From Polynucleobacter sp. IMCC 30228 (GTDB lineage Bacteria > Pseudomonadota > Gammaproteobacteria > Burkholderiales > Burkholderiaceae): DNA of 64,000 bases. Where the stretch lies: contig NZ_JAJVCS010000006.1 in the NCBI RefSeq assembly GCF_021395205.1, positions 1 to 64,000 of the forward strand, read 5' to 3'. The translations under genes and the position numbers were made by a program. This document shows, one piece after another, positions 43,552 to 52,402 of the stretch. Below the pieces are notes generated by a model. It searched no databases, was not told where the DNA came from, and saw only the letters and a list, made by a program, of their open reading frames with translations. The first letter of the stretch is position 1. Each line of letters begins with the position of its first letter.

Positions 43552-44889
43552 ATGGCAATGACTGAAGGTAATTTAGAAGCTCCGACCCGCCACCCCTTGG
43601 ATTGGCAAAATCCTGAGTTTTATGATCAGACGAAAATTGATGCTGAATTAGAGCGCGTCTTTGACGTTTGCCACGGCTGTCGACGCTGTGTCAATCTTTG
43701 CGGATCCTTTCCAACTTTATTTGATCTCATCGACGGCACCCCCGACGGCGAACTCGAACAAGTGAACAAAGCCGATTATCAAACGGTGGTTGATCAGTGC
43801 TACCTCTGTGACGTGTGCTACATGACCAAATGCCCCTATGTGCCGCCCCACCCTTGGAATATTGATTTTCCGCATTTAATGTTGCGGCAAAAAGCCAAAA
43901 ACTTTCAAGATGACAAAGCTACTGTTCGGGATAAAGTTCTGTCGGCCACCGACAAAATGGGTTTCTTCGCGGGCATTCCAATTGTCACCCAAGCCGTTAA
44001 TGCGGTAAACAAAACTGGACTGGCGCGCTTGATGTTAGAAGGCGCCCTCGGCGTTCATAAAGACGCCTGGCTTCCAGAATACGCCACAAAAACCTTTCCT
44101 CAATTGGCAGCAAAATCATCTACCTTTCCAGTCATTGATGGCAAGAAAACACCGGGCAAAGTGGCCATCTTTGCCACCTGTTATATCAATTACAACGAGC
44201 CAGGTATTGGACAAGATCTCATTAAAATTTTGCAACATAATGAAATACCCTATGAACTAGTTGAGAAGGAAGCTTGTTGTGGCATGCCTAAACTTGAGCT
44301 TGGCGATTTAGAGTCAGTGGCAGCTAATAAAGAAAAGAATATGCCTAAGCTAGCCGAACTTGCTCGCGCTGGCTATGCGATCCTCACCCCAATTCCCTCT
44401 TGTACCCTGATGTTTAAACAAGAGCTGCCACTGATGTTCCCAGGCGATACTGCCGTGCAAGCCGTGAAAGAGGCGATGTGGGACCCATTTGAATACTTAG
44501 TCGCACGCCATAAAGATGGCTTACTGAAAACCAATTTCACGACTGAATTAGGTCATGTAAGCTATCACCTTGCTTGCCATTCACGAGTACAAAATGTGGG
44601 ACAAAAAACTGCTGAAGCTTTGCGTTTAATTCCCGGTACTGTAGTTAATGTAGTTGAGCGTTGCTCAGGCCACTCTGGCACTTGGGGTGTTAAAAAAGAA
44701 TTTCATGAAATGGCGAAAAAAATCGGTAAACCGGTTTTTAAACGGATGGCGGAAGAAGAGCCTAATTTTATTAGCTCGGATTGCCAACTGGCTGGTCACC
44801 ATATCGAGCAAGGGATGGCTGAGTTGGGTTTGCCTCCGACTCCTATGGCGCACCCATTAACTCTCATGGCTAAGGGCTATGGGCTGTAA
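43552..44889 (+). CDS. Fe-S oxidoreductase (GlpC/HdrD-like, two ferredoxin sites plus CCG domains)
   Basis: The 445-residue protein has two [4Fe-4S] motifs near the start, CHGCRRCVNLC and CYLCDVCYMTKCPY, followed by two cysteine-rich CCG domains (KEACCGMPKLELGD and the C-terminal HSRVQNVGQKTAE to RCSGHSGTWG region). These are typical of GlpC and heterodisulfide reductase subunit D. In many proteobacteria this form is linked with DUF3501 and rubrerythrin and is thought to act in oxidative-stress defence. DUF3501 follows here but rubrerythrin does not. AAGGATAG precedes the start. Confidence 0.88.
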   Translation: MAMTEGNLEAPTRHPLDWQNPEFYDQTKIDAELERVFDVCHGCRRCVNLCGSFPTLFDLIDGTPDGELEQVNKADYQTVVDQCYLCDVCYMTKCPYVPPHPWNIDFPHLMLRQKAKNFQDDKATVRDKVLSATDKMGFFAGIPIVTQAVNAVNKTGLARLMLEGALGVHKDAWLPEYATKTFPQLAAKSSTFPVIDGKKTPGKVAIFATCYINYNEPGIGQDLIKILQHNEIPYELVEKEACCGMPKLELGDLESVAANKEKNMPKLAELARAGYAILTPIPSCTLMFKQELPLMFPGDTAVQAVKEAMWDPFEYLVARHKDGLLKTNFTTELGHVSYHLACHSRVQNVGQKTAEALRLIPGTVVNVVERCSGHSGTWGVKKEFHEMAKKIGKPVFKRMAEEEPNFISSDCQLAGHHIEQGMAELGLPPTPMAHPLTLMAKGYGL

Positions 44890-44917
44890 ACTAGCAGAAA
44901 GATAGGATAAATCAACA

Positions 44918-45502
44918 ATGGGAATGATTACCCGCAGTAGCCTTTTAAGCCTCGAGGCTTATCACAAGGAGCGCCCAGAAATGCGCCACAAAGCCATTGA
45001 AGAGCGCCGTATCCGCACCGTGCATTTAGGTGATCACTTGACAATGATTTTCGAAAATGAATTTCTGATGCGCTATCAGATTCAAGAAATGCTCCGCGTT
45101 GAAAAAACCTTCGATGACGCGGGCATTCAAGATGAGCTCGACGCTTACAACCCATTGGTACCAAACGGCTCGAATTTCAAGGCGACGATGATGCTCGAGT
45201 ATCCCAATGAAGCCGATCGCAAAATTGCCTTGAGTAAATTGCTTGGCGTTGAAAATCATGTCTTCATTGAGATTGAAGGCCAGCCACGGGTTTACGCGAT
45301 TGCCGATGAAGATTTAGAGCGCAGCTCTGAAGAAAAAACGTCTGCAGTGCACTTTATGCGCTTTGAGCTCAGCGACGATATGAAAAAGGTTTTGCAAGCG
45401 GGAGCACAAATGATGGTGGGCTGTGACCATAAAGGCTACCCCTTCCACATTGAAACCCTCGCTCACGAAACCTTAGCCTCTTTAGTTAGTGATCTGAGTT
45501 AA
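44918..45502 (+). CDS. DUF3501 family protein
   Basis: The 194-residue protein has the DUF3501 opening ITRSSLLSLEAYHKERPEMR and RTVHLGDHLTMIFENEF, and the conserved MRYQIQEMLRVEK. It lies 28 bases downstream of the Fe-S oxidoreductase, its usual partner. The molecular function is unknown; partner conservation suggests a shared redox or stress task. Confidence 0.85.
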   Translation: MGMITRSSLLSLEAYHKERPEMRHKAIEERRIRTVHLGDHLTMIFENEFLMRYQIQEMLRVEKTFDDAGIQDELDAYNPLVPNGSNFKATMMLEYPNEADRKIALSKLLGVENHVFIEIEGQPRVYAIADEDLERSSEEKTSAVHFMRFELSDDMKKVLQAGAQMMVGCDHKGYPFHIETLAHETLASLVSDLS

Positions 45503-45510
45503 CCTTTTAG

Positions 45511-46635
45511 TTAAGTGCAAGCCTCAAGCAATTCATCTGCCGAAATATAGTTCAAACTTTGTGCTTGCGCCACAGGTGCAGAGGTTAACCTACCACGATA
45601 AACGCTTAAGCCATTGCGCAAATGCGGATCGAACTCTAAGGCGGCACTTAAACCGTGATTAGCCAAAGCTTCAACAAATGGGAAAGTTGCGTTGGTTAAG
45701 GCCAGAGTTGAGGTTCTGGCCACAGCACCTGGCATATTAGCAACGCAGTAATGAATTACTCCGTCCACTTCAAAGGTAGGATTGGCATGAGTAGTGGGAA
45801 GTGAAGTTTCAAAACATCCCCCCTGATCAATTGCCACATCGACCACCACCGCACCCGATTTCATTTTGCCGACCATTTTGCGCGTGACCAATTTAGGCGC
45901 TGCGGCACCAGGTAAAAGTACCCCGCCAATCACAGCATCCGCCTGATAGACGGCATCCTCTAAAATACTAGGATCAGAGTAAAGTGATTTAACGCGGTTC
46001 CCATAAATCACATCAATTGCTCTTAAGCGCTCGATATCACAATCAAAGATGGTCACATCAGCGCCAATACCAACCGCTATTTGCAAGGCATTGCGCCCCA
46101 CCACTCCTGCACCCAAAATTACCACCTTCGCTGGTGCTACACCGGGTACCCCAGCCATTAAAATTCCTGGGCCTCCATGGGATTTTTCTAAATGATGAGC
46201 CGCAGCCTGAATCGACATGCGGCCCGCAACCTCGCTCATTGGTGCAAGCAAAGGTAATGTGCCATTACCTGAAGTGACGGTTTCATATGCAATACAAATC
46301 GCGCCAGATGCTAATAGCGCCTTGGTTTGTAATGGGTCGGGAGCTAAGTGCAAATAGGTAAATAAAATTTGATCCTCCCGCAACAGCGCACATTCTTCTG
46401 CTTGCGGCTCTTTCACTTTCACAATCATGTCTGCGCTAGCAAAGATTTCTTCAGCGGCTTCAGTTAGCTTAGCGCCAGCAATGCGATACATTTCATCAGT
46501 AAAGCCAATGCGCTTTCCAGCATCACACTGCACCAAAATGGTATGGCCCTGCATACTTAAGGCGCGCACATTACTTGGTGTAAGTCCAATCCGAAATTCA
46601 TTATTTTTTACTTCTTGTGGTAAACCAATAATCAT
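45511..46635 (-). CDS. ald: Alanine dehydrogenase
   Basis: Ald interconverts L-alanine and pyruvate with NAD(H) and ammonia. The 374-residue protein has the N-terminal substrate residues in IGLPQEVKNNEFRIGLTPSNV, the active-site stretch FTYLHLAPD, the signature around SIQAAAHHLEKSHGGPGILMAGVPGVAPAKVVILGAGVVGRNA (about 135-180), and the closing VANMPGAVARTSTLALTNAT. It overlaps the upstream permease by ATGA, so the two work together: uptake and deamination of an amino acid, probably alanine. Confidence 0.95.
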   Translation of the reverse strand: MIIGLPQEVKNNEFRIGLTPSNVRALSMQGHTILVQCDAGKRIGFTDEMYRIAGAKLTEAAEEIFASADMIVKVKEPQAEECALLREDQILFTYLHLAPDPLQTKALLASGAICIAYETVTSGNGTLPLLAPMSEVAGRMSIQAAAHHLEKSHGGPGILMAGVPGVAPAKVVILGAGVVGRNALQIAVGIGADVTIFDCDIERLRAIDVIYGNRVKSLYSDPSILEDAVYQADAVIGGVLLPGAAAPKLVTRKMVGKMKSGAVVVDVAIDQGGCFETSLPTTHANPTFEVDGVIHYCVANMPGAVARTSTLALTNATFPFVEALANHGLSAALEFDPHLRNGLSVYRGRLTSAPVAQAQSLNYISADELLEACT

Positions 46636-48014
46636 ATTTTCTCCCTAATAAGTTGATTTTTACGATGTAAACCCAATACGAAAAACAGGACAAAATAAAG
46701 CCCCAATAAACACGGTCCCACAATTAAGGCCGCTCGGGCATAGTCACTCATTGCCATCATGGCGATGACTAAACCGATGAATGCCAATGCGAACCAAGAC
46801 GAGAATGGCCACCAGGGCGTTTTAAATGCCAACGCAGTAGTTTGTGCTGGTGACAAGGAGCGGCGAAATTGCAGTTGGGTATATAAAATTGCTACCCAAA
46901 CCATTAAGCCAATAAAAGTGCCTCCAGCCATGGCGTAATGAAAGGCCGCAGCTGGCGCAAAGTAATTTAATGCCACTCCCGCCATCGCTACCAAAACTGT
47001 CAGGATGACCGCCTTATGGGGTACCCCGCCAACTGATAAAGCTGCCAATTTTTCTGGAGCGTAGCCATTCACTGATAAGGCATATAGCAAACGACCGCCA
47101 CTAAAAATACCCGCATTACATGACGATAAGGCAGCAGTGATGACCACAAAATTAATGACACCAGCTGCTTCACGTAAACCAATGCGCTCAAACATCACCA
47201 CAAAGGGACTGCCTTGCTGGCCAACTTCATTCCAAGGAAAAATGGCCAAGATCACCAATAACGCACCAAGATAAAAAATTAAAATACGCCAAGCCAAGGA
47301 ATTAATCGCCATCGGAATTGTTTTGCGGGGATTTTCTGCTTCACCTGCCGACAAGCCAATCATCTCGATACCAACATAGGCGAATAAAACCATCTCGAGA
47401 GAAAGTAATAAACCCTCAATACCATTGGGGAAAAAACCGCCGTGCTGCCATAGGTTTGCCAAACCGAGTGGCTGCCACTCATTGGTATAGCCTAGAAAAA
47501 TAACGGCTACGCCAATAGCAATCATGACAATAATCGCGACCACTTTAATTAAGGCAAACCAAAACTCAAATTCACCAAATACTTTGACGGCAATTAAGTT
47601 GATCAAACCCATTGACACAATGGATGCTAGTGCCCAAGTCCATTGTGGAATATCGGGAAACCAAATACCCATATAAATTCCCACCGCAGTCACTTCAGCG
47701 ATACCAACCAAAATCCAATAGGTCCAATATCCCCAGCCGACCATATAGCCAGCTAGCGGACTCACATAACTGCTCGCGTATGCAGCAAATGAACCAGCGA
47801 CTGGTTCATGAACCGCCATTTCACCCAAAGCACGCAAAACAATAAATGCCACTATTCCGGCAATCAGGTAACTTAACAAAATAGAGGGGCCAGCTAGTTT
47901 GATTGCCGTACTTGAACCCAAAAAGAGTCCCACTCCAATCGTCGATCCTAATGCCATGAGGCGAATATGCCGCACCTTCAGATGGCGTTTTAATCCGTGT
48001 GATTCTGTTTGCAA
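46632..48014 (-). CDS. Amino-acid permease (APC superfamily)
   Basis: The 460-residue protein has 12 membrane helices and the AAT-family signature LKVRHIRLMALGSTIGVGLFLGSSTAIKLAGPSILLSYLIAG (in parts, 10-50), EMAVHEPVAGSFAAYA and SLEMVLFAYVGIEMIGLSAGEAENP. It resembles CycA, AroP and ProY transporters. Coupling to ald suggests alanine or glycine as substrate. TTG at 48014 with AAAGGAG five bases upstream is preferred; a longer frame begins at TTG 48047 inside a hairpin (48035-48053). Confidence 0.88.
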   Translation of the reverse strand: MQTESHGLKRHLKVRHIRLMALGSTIGVGLFLGSSTAIKLAGPSILLSYLIAGIVAFIVLRALGEMAVHEPVAGSFAAYASSYVSPLAGYMVGWGYWTYWILVGIAEVTAVGIYMGIWFPDIPQWTWALASIVSMGLINLIAVKVFGEFEFWFALIKVVAIIVMIAIGVAVIFLGYTNEWQPLGLANLWQHGGFFPNGIEGLLLSLEMVLFAYVGIEMIGLSAGEAENPRKTIPMAINSLAWRILIFYLGALLVILAIFPWNEVGQQGSPFVVMFERIGLREAAGVINFVVITAALSSCNAGIFSGGRLLYALSVNGYAPEKLAALSVGGVPHKAVILTVLVAMAGVALNYFAPAAAFHYAMAGGTFIGLMVWVAILYTQLQFRRSLSPAQTTALAFKTPWWPFSSWFALAFIGLVIAMMAMSDYARAALIVGPCLLGLYFVLFFVLGLHRKNQLIREKI

Positions 48015-48310
48015 AAGATCTCCTTTCGATCTGACGTTGCTAAGCAAGCAACGAAGCAGAGTCTAGGGAGTCGCAGAGAAAAGCACTAGAGCCTAAAACT
48101 ACCAAAAGTTATAGAAATGAAAAAACTACTTGGCCTTTGCTCGCATTTCTAGCCAAGCAATAACTCAAATCAAATTCCTGCTTGAGCTTCCTACAGCAAA
48201 ATACGAAATTTCTGACAGGGAAATCCCTGATGCAATTCCATCAATTTTGATCTTGCGCCAAGCAGGAGGCGCTTTTAAAACTAAATTCAGGGAAATAAGT
48301 GAAAACGCAG
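48015..48310. other. Intergenic region without a supported gene
   Basis: This stretch separates the permease from the first duplicated small-protein unit. It holds the permease ribosome site, a hairpin CGTTGC-TAAGCAA-GCAACG at 48035-48053 in its leader, and presumably its promoter. A 71-codon plus-strand frame at 48130-48345 has no ribosome site, no recognisable product and runs into a terminator, so I do not call it. I see no RNA gene here. Confidence 0.6.
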
Positions 48311-48315
48311 GCGAA

Positions 48316-48343
48316 AAAAAACCCCGGCGAACCGAGGTTTTTT
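48316..48343 (-). terminator. Rho-independent terminator of unit A
   Basis: On the minus strand AAAAAACCTCGG-TTCG-CCGGGGTTTTTT forms a GC-capped stem with one G-U pair and a long T run, 13 bases after the gene stop. The same 33 bases (including the flanking GCG side) recur at 48784-48816. Confidence 0.9.
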
Positions 48344-48356
48344 AAAGCAGTAAAAA

Positions 48357-48560
48357 TTACTTCTTAGCGTCAGCAGCTGGCTTAGCAGCAGCGGCAGCAG
48401 GTGCAGCAGCTTTTGCATCTTTAGCAGGCGCAGCAGGTGCAGCAGCAGCTGGCTTAGCAGCAGCGGCAGCAGGTGCAGCTTTTGCATCTTTAGCTGGCTC
48501 AGCAGCAAAAACGGAAACAGCGAATAAACCAGAAACTAAAGCAGCGATAATTTTGCTCAT
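48357..48560 (-). CDS. Small Ala/Pro/Lys-rich exported protein (unit A)
   Basis: The 67-residue product has a signal peptide (SKIIAALVSGLFAVSVFA-AE), nearly identical to that of its neighbour at 48835. The mature part is low complexity and consists of two similar blocks of about 23 residues (AKDAKAAPAAAAAKPA). It is basic and likely disordered, somewhat like histone-H1-type or cell-envelope linkers. The ribosome site AGGAG lies inside a palindrome (CCTATATAGG, 48569-48578). Function unknown. Confidence 0.75.
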   Translation of the reverse strand: MSKIIAALVSGLFAVSVFAAEPAKDAKAAPAAAAAKPAAAAPAAPAKDAKAAAPAAAAAKPAADAKK

Positions 48561-48568
48561 GTAAAACT

Positions 48569-48578
48569 CCTATATAGG
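48569..48578 (-). promoter_or_regulatory. Palindrome overlapping the ribosome site, unit A
   Basis: CCTATATAGG lies 9 bases before the ATG and its right arm supplies the AGG of the AGGAG ribosome site. The same palindrome occurs in the second unit at 49209-49218, within a leader identical for about 26 bases. It could be a translation control element or a dimeric operator. Confidence 0.45.
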
Positions 48579-48788
48579 TAAGAAATTTGCAGTTGCCTGC
48601 AGGTTCAAATAAAAACCACTCCACTAAAAACCACTCACCACAATAAAGCGCTTTCGGTAAGCAGTTTTCATTTGAAGCTTAATAATCAACGCCTTACTAG
48701 GCAAAGCGTTGACAGTTTTGTTACTTAGAAATCTAAATAACGCGAAATTCTAGCAAATTTGTCCAAGTTTTTGGGGGATTGAGGCGAA

Positions 48789-48816
48789 AAAAAACCCCGG
48801 CGAACCGAGGTTTTTT
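48789..48816 (-). terminator. Rho-independent terminator of unit B
   Basis: The sequence is identical to the terminator at 48316-48343 and lies 18 bases after the stop of the unit B gene. Confidence 0.9.
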
Positions 48817-48834
48817 ACATAAAACGGGTAGAAA

Positions 48835-49200
48835 TTACTTACTTGCAGGCATTTTTTTGCCTTCAGCAGCACGTGTTTTATCTTCCATTTTAGGCTGAAT
48901 TTCATCTCCAGCTTTCTTTTGCTTCTGCGAAGTTGAATCTTTAGCAGTAGTTAAATCTTTACCAGTTTCAGTTTTGCGCTGCTCTTTTTCAAGTTTAGGT
49001 TGTACTGCATCGCCAGCTGCGGCTTGTTTAACCTTAGTTGAATCTTTAGCAGTTGGTAAACCTTTGCCAGTTTCAGCTTTGCGCTGCTCTTTTTCAAGCT
49101 TAGGCTGTACAGCATCACCAGCTGGGGCTTGCTTAGCAGGTTGGGCATAAACACTAACTGCGAATAAACCAGAAACCAAAGCAATGATCAATTTGCTCAT
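48835..49200 (-). CDS. Small Lys/Glu/Gln-rich exported repeat protein (unit B)
   Basis: The 121-residue product has the same signal peptide type as unit A (SKLIIALVSGLFAVSVYA-QP). The mature part is two full 35-residue repeats beginning AGDAVQPKLEKEQRK and a third partial one (AGDEIQPKMEDKTRA). Each repeat has a charged helical segment (QPKLEKEQRKAETGK) and a TAKDST turn. It has no cysteine and no membrane span. It is probably a soluble or envelope-bound periplasmic helical or disordered protein. Function unknown. Confidence 0.75.
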   Translation of the reverse strand: MSKLIIALVSGLFAVSVYAQPAKQAPAGDAVQPKLEKEQRKAETGKGLPTAKDSTKVKQAAAGDAVQPKLEKEQRKTETGKDLTTAKDSTSQKQKKAGDEIQPKMEDKTRAAEGKKMPASK

Positions 49201-49208
49201 GTAAAACT

Positions 49209-49218
49209 CCTATATAGG
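49209..49218 (-). promoter_or_regulatory. Palindrome overlapping the ribosome site, unit B
   Basis: CCTATATAGG, 9 bases before the ATG of the unit B gene, is a copy of the element at 48569-48578. Confidence 0.45.
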
Positions 49219-49384
49219 TAATAAAAAGCAGTTTCCTGCAAGTTCAAACAAAAACCACTCGATTCAAAAACAACGGCCATAATGAAGTAGCCTTTATTTG
49301 AAGCTAGCCATACAACGCCTCAAAAAATGAATTGTTGACAGTTTTGCTACTTAGAATACTAAGTAAGTCAGGAGTTTAGCAAAT

Positions 49385-50191
49385 TTATGCGGCTTTTCTA
49401 TGGCTAATTAAGGCCAAAACCTCGGCAGCAGCTAAAAAACCGCATCCCGCCGTCACCGTTACTGCTGAACCATAGCCAGCGCAGGCTAAACCCCCAATGG
49501 CTTTGCCCATTCGAGGCTCATTTGAGTAGATGGCGCGAATTCCCATCTTTTTCTTTAAGTCTCGTGAAAAACCGTGGTTTTTACGCAAATCTGCCCGAAT
49601 TTTTGCCAGCAAAGGGTCTTGAATAGCTTGTCCTAAGTCATCAGCACGTAAGCAACTCGGGTCTCTTTTCCCGCCCACCCCGCCACACATAACTAATTCT
49701 TGTTGCTTTGCCACGCTCCATGCTGCGAGGGCAACTTTGGTTTCAAGAGCGTCAGTTGCGTCTAAAACGATTGCCCCTAAGGGAATGAATAAATCTAAGT
49801 TATTTGGTTCTAAAAAAGCGTCATGGCAAGTTAAACGTAAGGCAGGATTAATACGCATGAGTCGCTCGGCCATTACTGCCACTTTTTCACGCCCAAACTC
49901 ACCTTCTAAAGCGGGTAATTGTCGATTGGTATTGCCTTCGCTAACATGATCAAAATCGATCAAGACTAAATGACCAATTGCTGAGCGCGCCAAGGCTTCT
50001 GCTGCCCAAGAGCCAACACCCCCGAGACCCGCTACCACTACAGTAGCTTGTTGAAACCTCGCATAGGCGGTATCGCCATACAATTTAGCTACCCCACCAA
50101 AGCGGCGGTTTACCGCAACCCCAAGGCCTTCGGTCGCTGCCTCACCAGCCTCTTGGTTGATGGCAAAATTTGCTCTTATTCCCTTACTCAT
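49385..50191 (-). CDS. tcdA: tRNA threonylcarbamoyladenosine dehydratase (TcdA/CsdL)
   Basis: TcdA is an E1-like (ThiF/MoeB family) enzyme that uses ATP to cyclise t6A37 of tRNAs to ct6A. The 268-residue protein has the nucleotide-binding motif [23 protein letters not shown], the [16 protein letters not shown] loop and the family segment YSNEPRM. The closing [21 protein letters not shown] fits TcdA membrane-associated C-termini. It is divergent from pdxH with 22 bases between starts. Confidence 0.9.
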   Translation of the reverse strand: MSKGIRANFAINQEAGEAATEGLGVAVNRRFGGVAKLYGDTAYARFQQATVVVAGLGGVGSWAAEALARSAIGHLVLIDFDHVSEGNTNRQLPALEGEFGREKVAVMAERLMRINPALRLTCHDAFLEPNNLDLFIPLGAIVLDATDALETKVALAAWSVAKQQELVMCGGVGGKRDPSCLRADDLGQAIQDPLLAKIRADLRKNHGFSRDLKKKMGIRAIYSNEPRMGKAIGGLACAGYGSAVTVTAGCGFLAAAEVLALISHRKAA

Positions 50192-50213
50192 AAGCTCTCT
50201 TTATACTGAATTC

Positions 50214-50870
50214 ATGAACACCATTGCAGAACTGCGTAAAAACTATGCTCGCGGGCAGTTATCTGAAACTGATGTGCCGCCAGATCCTTTCACTTTCTTT
50301 CATACTTGGTTTGAACAAGCCATGAACGCGCAGTGTCCAGAACCCAACGCCATGACCTTGGCCACCGCCGATGCTACGGGTAAACCGTCCTTGCGTACAG
50401 TGCTACTGAAAGGTGCAGATATCACCGGCTTTACATTTTTTACCAACTACCAAAGCCAGAAGGGCCAGGAGCTTGCCGAGCGGCCTCAAGCTGCGTTGTT
50501 ATTTTACTGGCATGAGCTCGAGCGCCAAGTGCGCATTTCAGGGTTGGTTAGCCGCATTAGCACCGCCGAAAGCGATGCATACTTTCATTCGCGCCCAGTA
50601 GCTTCGCGCATTGGCGCGTGGGCCTCCCCCCAAAGCACTGAAATCCCCAACCGCGATTTTTTAGAGGCGGCAGAGCAGCGCTTTGAAAAGCAATTTGGTG
50701 ATAACCCTCCACGCCCAGATCATTGGGGCGGATATTGCCTGCAGGCTGAAGAAATTGAGTTTTGGCAAGGCCGCCCATCACGCTTACATGATCGCATTCG
50801 TTATCAGCTAGTCAAGACAGCGGCACCAAGCGTCAACCCTGCTTGGCGTATTTCACGTTTAGCTCCCTGA
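50214..50870 (+). CDS. pdxH: Pyridoxine/pyridoxamine 5'-phosphate oxidase
   Basis: PdxH is an FMN enzyme making pyridoxal 5'-phosphate. The 218-residue protein has the FMN/substrate segments [40 protein letters not shown] and the C-terminal [16 protein letters not shown] with WRISRLAP. The start at 50214 gives the standard length; an in-frame extension to 50157 overlaps tcdA. PLP made here would serve the PLP decarboxylase at 57.9 kb. Confidence 0.96.
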   Translation: MNTIAELRKNYARGQLSETDVPPDPFTFFHTWFEQAMNAQCPEPNAMTLATADATGKPSLRTVLLKGADITGFTFFTNYQSQKGQELAERPQAALLFYWHELERQVRISGLVSRISTAESDAYFHSRPVASRIGAWASPQSTEIPNRDFLEAAEQRFEKQFGDNPPRPDHWGGYCLQAEEIEFWQGRPSRLHDRIRYQLVKTAAPSVNPAWRISRLAP

Positions 50871-50926
50871 GCGTTCAAACCCCGTTGTGGTGTAAAAAGT
50901 GAGCTGCAGTAAGCTTGCTGAGCAAC

Positions 50927-51478
50927 TTAAGCAGTGGGATTGATTAACGCTTTAAATTTAGCTCTAAATTTACTCAGCTTTGGTGCAATGATGGCAGCGC
51001 AATAGCCTTGCGCCGGGTGATCTCGAAAATAATTTTGGTGATAAGCCTCAGCAGCATAAAAAATCGGGCTAGCTTGAATTTCCGTGACGATGGGCGCGCC
51101 ATACGCATTTTCGCGAGTTAATTCGGCAACCACTTCATGGGCCGTTTTCTCTTGCTCCGCATTATTGGTATATATCACCGAACGATACTGGGAGCCGATA
51201 TCATTGCCCTGTCGATTTAAGGTCGTAGGGTCATGAATCACAAAAAAGATTTCCAATAAATCGCGATAGCTGACTTCCTGCGGATCAAATTCAACCGCCA
51301 CCACCTCTGCATGTCCTGTAAGGCCAGCGCAAACTGCGTCATAAGTTGGGTTGGCTCCTGCGCCACCTGCATAACCGGAAACGACAGCTGTGACTCCACG
51401 TACCTGCTGGTAAACCGCTTCAAGACACCAAAAGCATCCACCACCCAAGGTGGCTGTTTCTAATTTCACTCCATTCAT
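50927..51478 (-). CDS. msrA: Peptide methionine sulfoxide reductase A
   Basis: MsrA repairs methionine-S-sulfoxide in proteins. The 183-residue protein has the catalytic motif GGGCFWCLEAVYQ (Cys15 region), GYAGG, the segment THRE-type HDPTTLNRQGNDIGSQYRSVIY and the closing EAYHQNYFRDHPAQGYC with resolving cysteine. AAGGAC lies upstream of the start. It converges on pdxH. Confidence 0.96.
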   Translation of the reverse strand: MNGVKLETATLGGGCFWCLEAVYQQVRGVTAVVSGYAGGAGANPTYDAVCAGLTGHAEVVAVEFDPQEVSYRDLLEIFFVIHDPTTLNRQGNDIGSQYRSVIYTNNAEQEKTAHEVVAELTRENAYGAPIVTEIQASPIFYAAEAYHQNYFRDHPAQGYCAAIIAPKLSKFRAKFKALINPTA

Positions 51479-51558
51479 AACTTGTCCTTTGTGATGGATT
51501 TTGATTGATCTTAACTTGGTAATTGTTGGTCTTTGTATTTACTAATCTTAGCCGAGCC

Positions 51559-52230
51559 CTAAGCAATCAGCAAATGGATGCCAAACACAATAAAGAGTCC
51601 ACCGACCATCATCCATAAAATTGCTGACCAACGTAAATGAGTTTGAAATAAATGTAAAAAAAATTGTCCTGTACCAATCAGCATAGCTAAATATGCCATG
51701 CTCAAAATTTGAGTAACTAGTGCTAAATAGAAAAAGCTCAAGCTTGGATAAGCAAAAGTAGGGTCAACAAATTGTGAAAAAAATGAAACAAAGAAAAAAA
51801 TTGCCTTCGGATTAGTCAGCGATAAAGCCAATGCAGCCCATAAAGGATGAAGTTGAGCCAAACGAATTGCCGCAAAAGTGTCTTTGGGTGTAAGTGCTTG
51901 CGCCTTTGGCCAGCGTCTTACCCCGCCGCGAATAAGCCCCCACCCGAGCCACGCTAAATAAGCCGCACCAACATAACGCACCACCGCAAACGTCATTGGT
52001 GAAGCGGTTAATAAACTCGTCACACCAAGAGCAATGGCCAACATCAATACCGAGTCGCCCAAAAATATCCCGCACGCACCCCATGCGCCCGCGCGCCATC
52101 CCCGCTGTGCAGAAATGGTTAAAACATACAATGAGTTTGGCCCGGGTAAAAGTACGATGATGATCGTACCCAAAAGATAGGTGGGGAAATTCACAATACC
52201 AACACTTAAACCGAGCTCAGTCCAATTCAT
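51559..52230 (-). CDS. LysE/RhtB-family amino-acid exporter, LeuE-like
   Basis: The 223-residue inner-membrane protein has six helices and the RhtB-family opening LLGTIIIVLLPGPNSLYVLTISAQRGWRAG, followed by ALSLTNPKAIFFFVSFFSQFVDP. Overall it is closest in feel to LeuE, a leucine exporter. The substrate cannot be fixed from sequence. It is divergent from the DEAD-box helicase gene. Confidence 0.87.
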   Translation of the reverse strand: MNWTELGLSVGIVNFPTYLLGTIIIVLLPGPNSLYVLTISAQRGWRAGAWGACGIFLGDSVLMLAIALGVTSLLTASPMTFAVVRYVGAAYLAWLGWGLIRGGVRRWPKAQALTPKDTFAAIRLAQLHPLWAALALSLTNPKAIFFFVSFFSQFVDPTFAYPSLSFFYLALVTQILSMAYLAMLIGTGQFFLHLFQTHLRWSAILWMMVGGLFIVFGIHLLIA

Positions 52231-52246
52231 TGCGAGTGATAAACCC

Positions 52247-52275
52247 TTGCTTTAATTGATCAAATCTGCCATAAT
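52247..52275 (+). promoter_or_regulatory. Sigma-70 promoter of the DEAD-box helicase gene
   Basis: TTGCTT (52247-52252) and CATAAT (52270-52275) are separated by 17 bases. Transcription from here would begin near 52282 and give a leader of about 219 nt before the helicase ATG. Confidence 0.55.
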
Positions 52276-52402
52276 AAGAGGCTTTTTGAAACATCGCCCC
52301 CAGCAATTTACACATTTTCAGCGATTTTGCTTCACATATTCAGCACTACTGTAATTCAAAGTTGCTTAAAAATTGTGTTTATAGCCCCGCTGCCGCTTGT
52401 CT

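Larger units (their letters stand above)
48311..48760 (-). repeat. Duplicated unit A (small exported protein cassette)
   Basis: This unit and the one at 48784-49386 share, in the same order, an upstream block (GTTGACAGTTTTG-TACTTAGAA to TAGCAAATTT on the plus strand), a 5' leader with CCTATATAGG, a common signal-peptide region and a 33-bp identical terminator. The central coding parts differ. It is best read as a tandem segmental duplication followed by replacement or drift of the low-complexity region. Confidence 0.8.
48784..49386 (-). repeat. Duplicated unit B (small exported protein cassette)
   Basis: This is the second copy of the cassette described at 48311-48760. It is longer because its coding region contains 35-residue internal repeats. 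Its upstream block reaches the stop of tcdA. Confidence 0.8.

Noticed and set aside
48130..48345. 71-codon plus-strand frame in the gap after the permease
   Set aside because: It has no ribosome site, no recognisable product, and its end runs through the unit A terminator.
48835..49200. CRISPR-like repeat pattern
   Set aside because: The repeats are 105 bp, coding, in frame and without spacers; there are no cas genes in the window.
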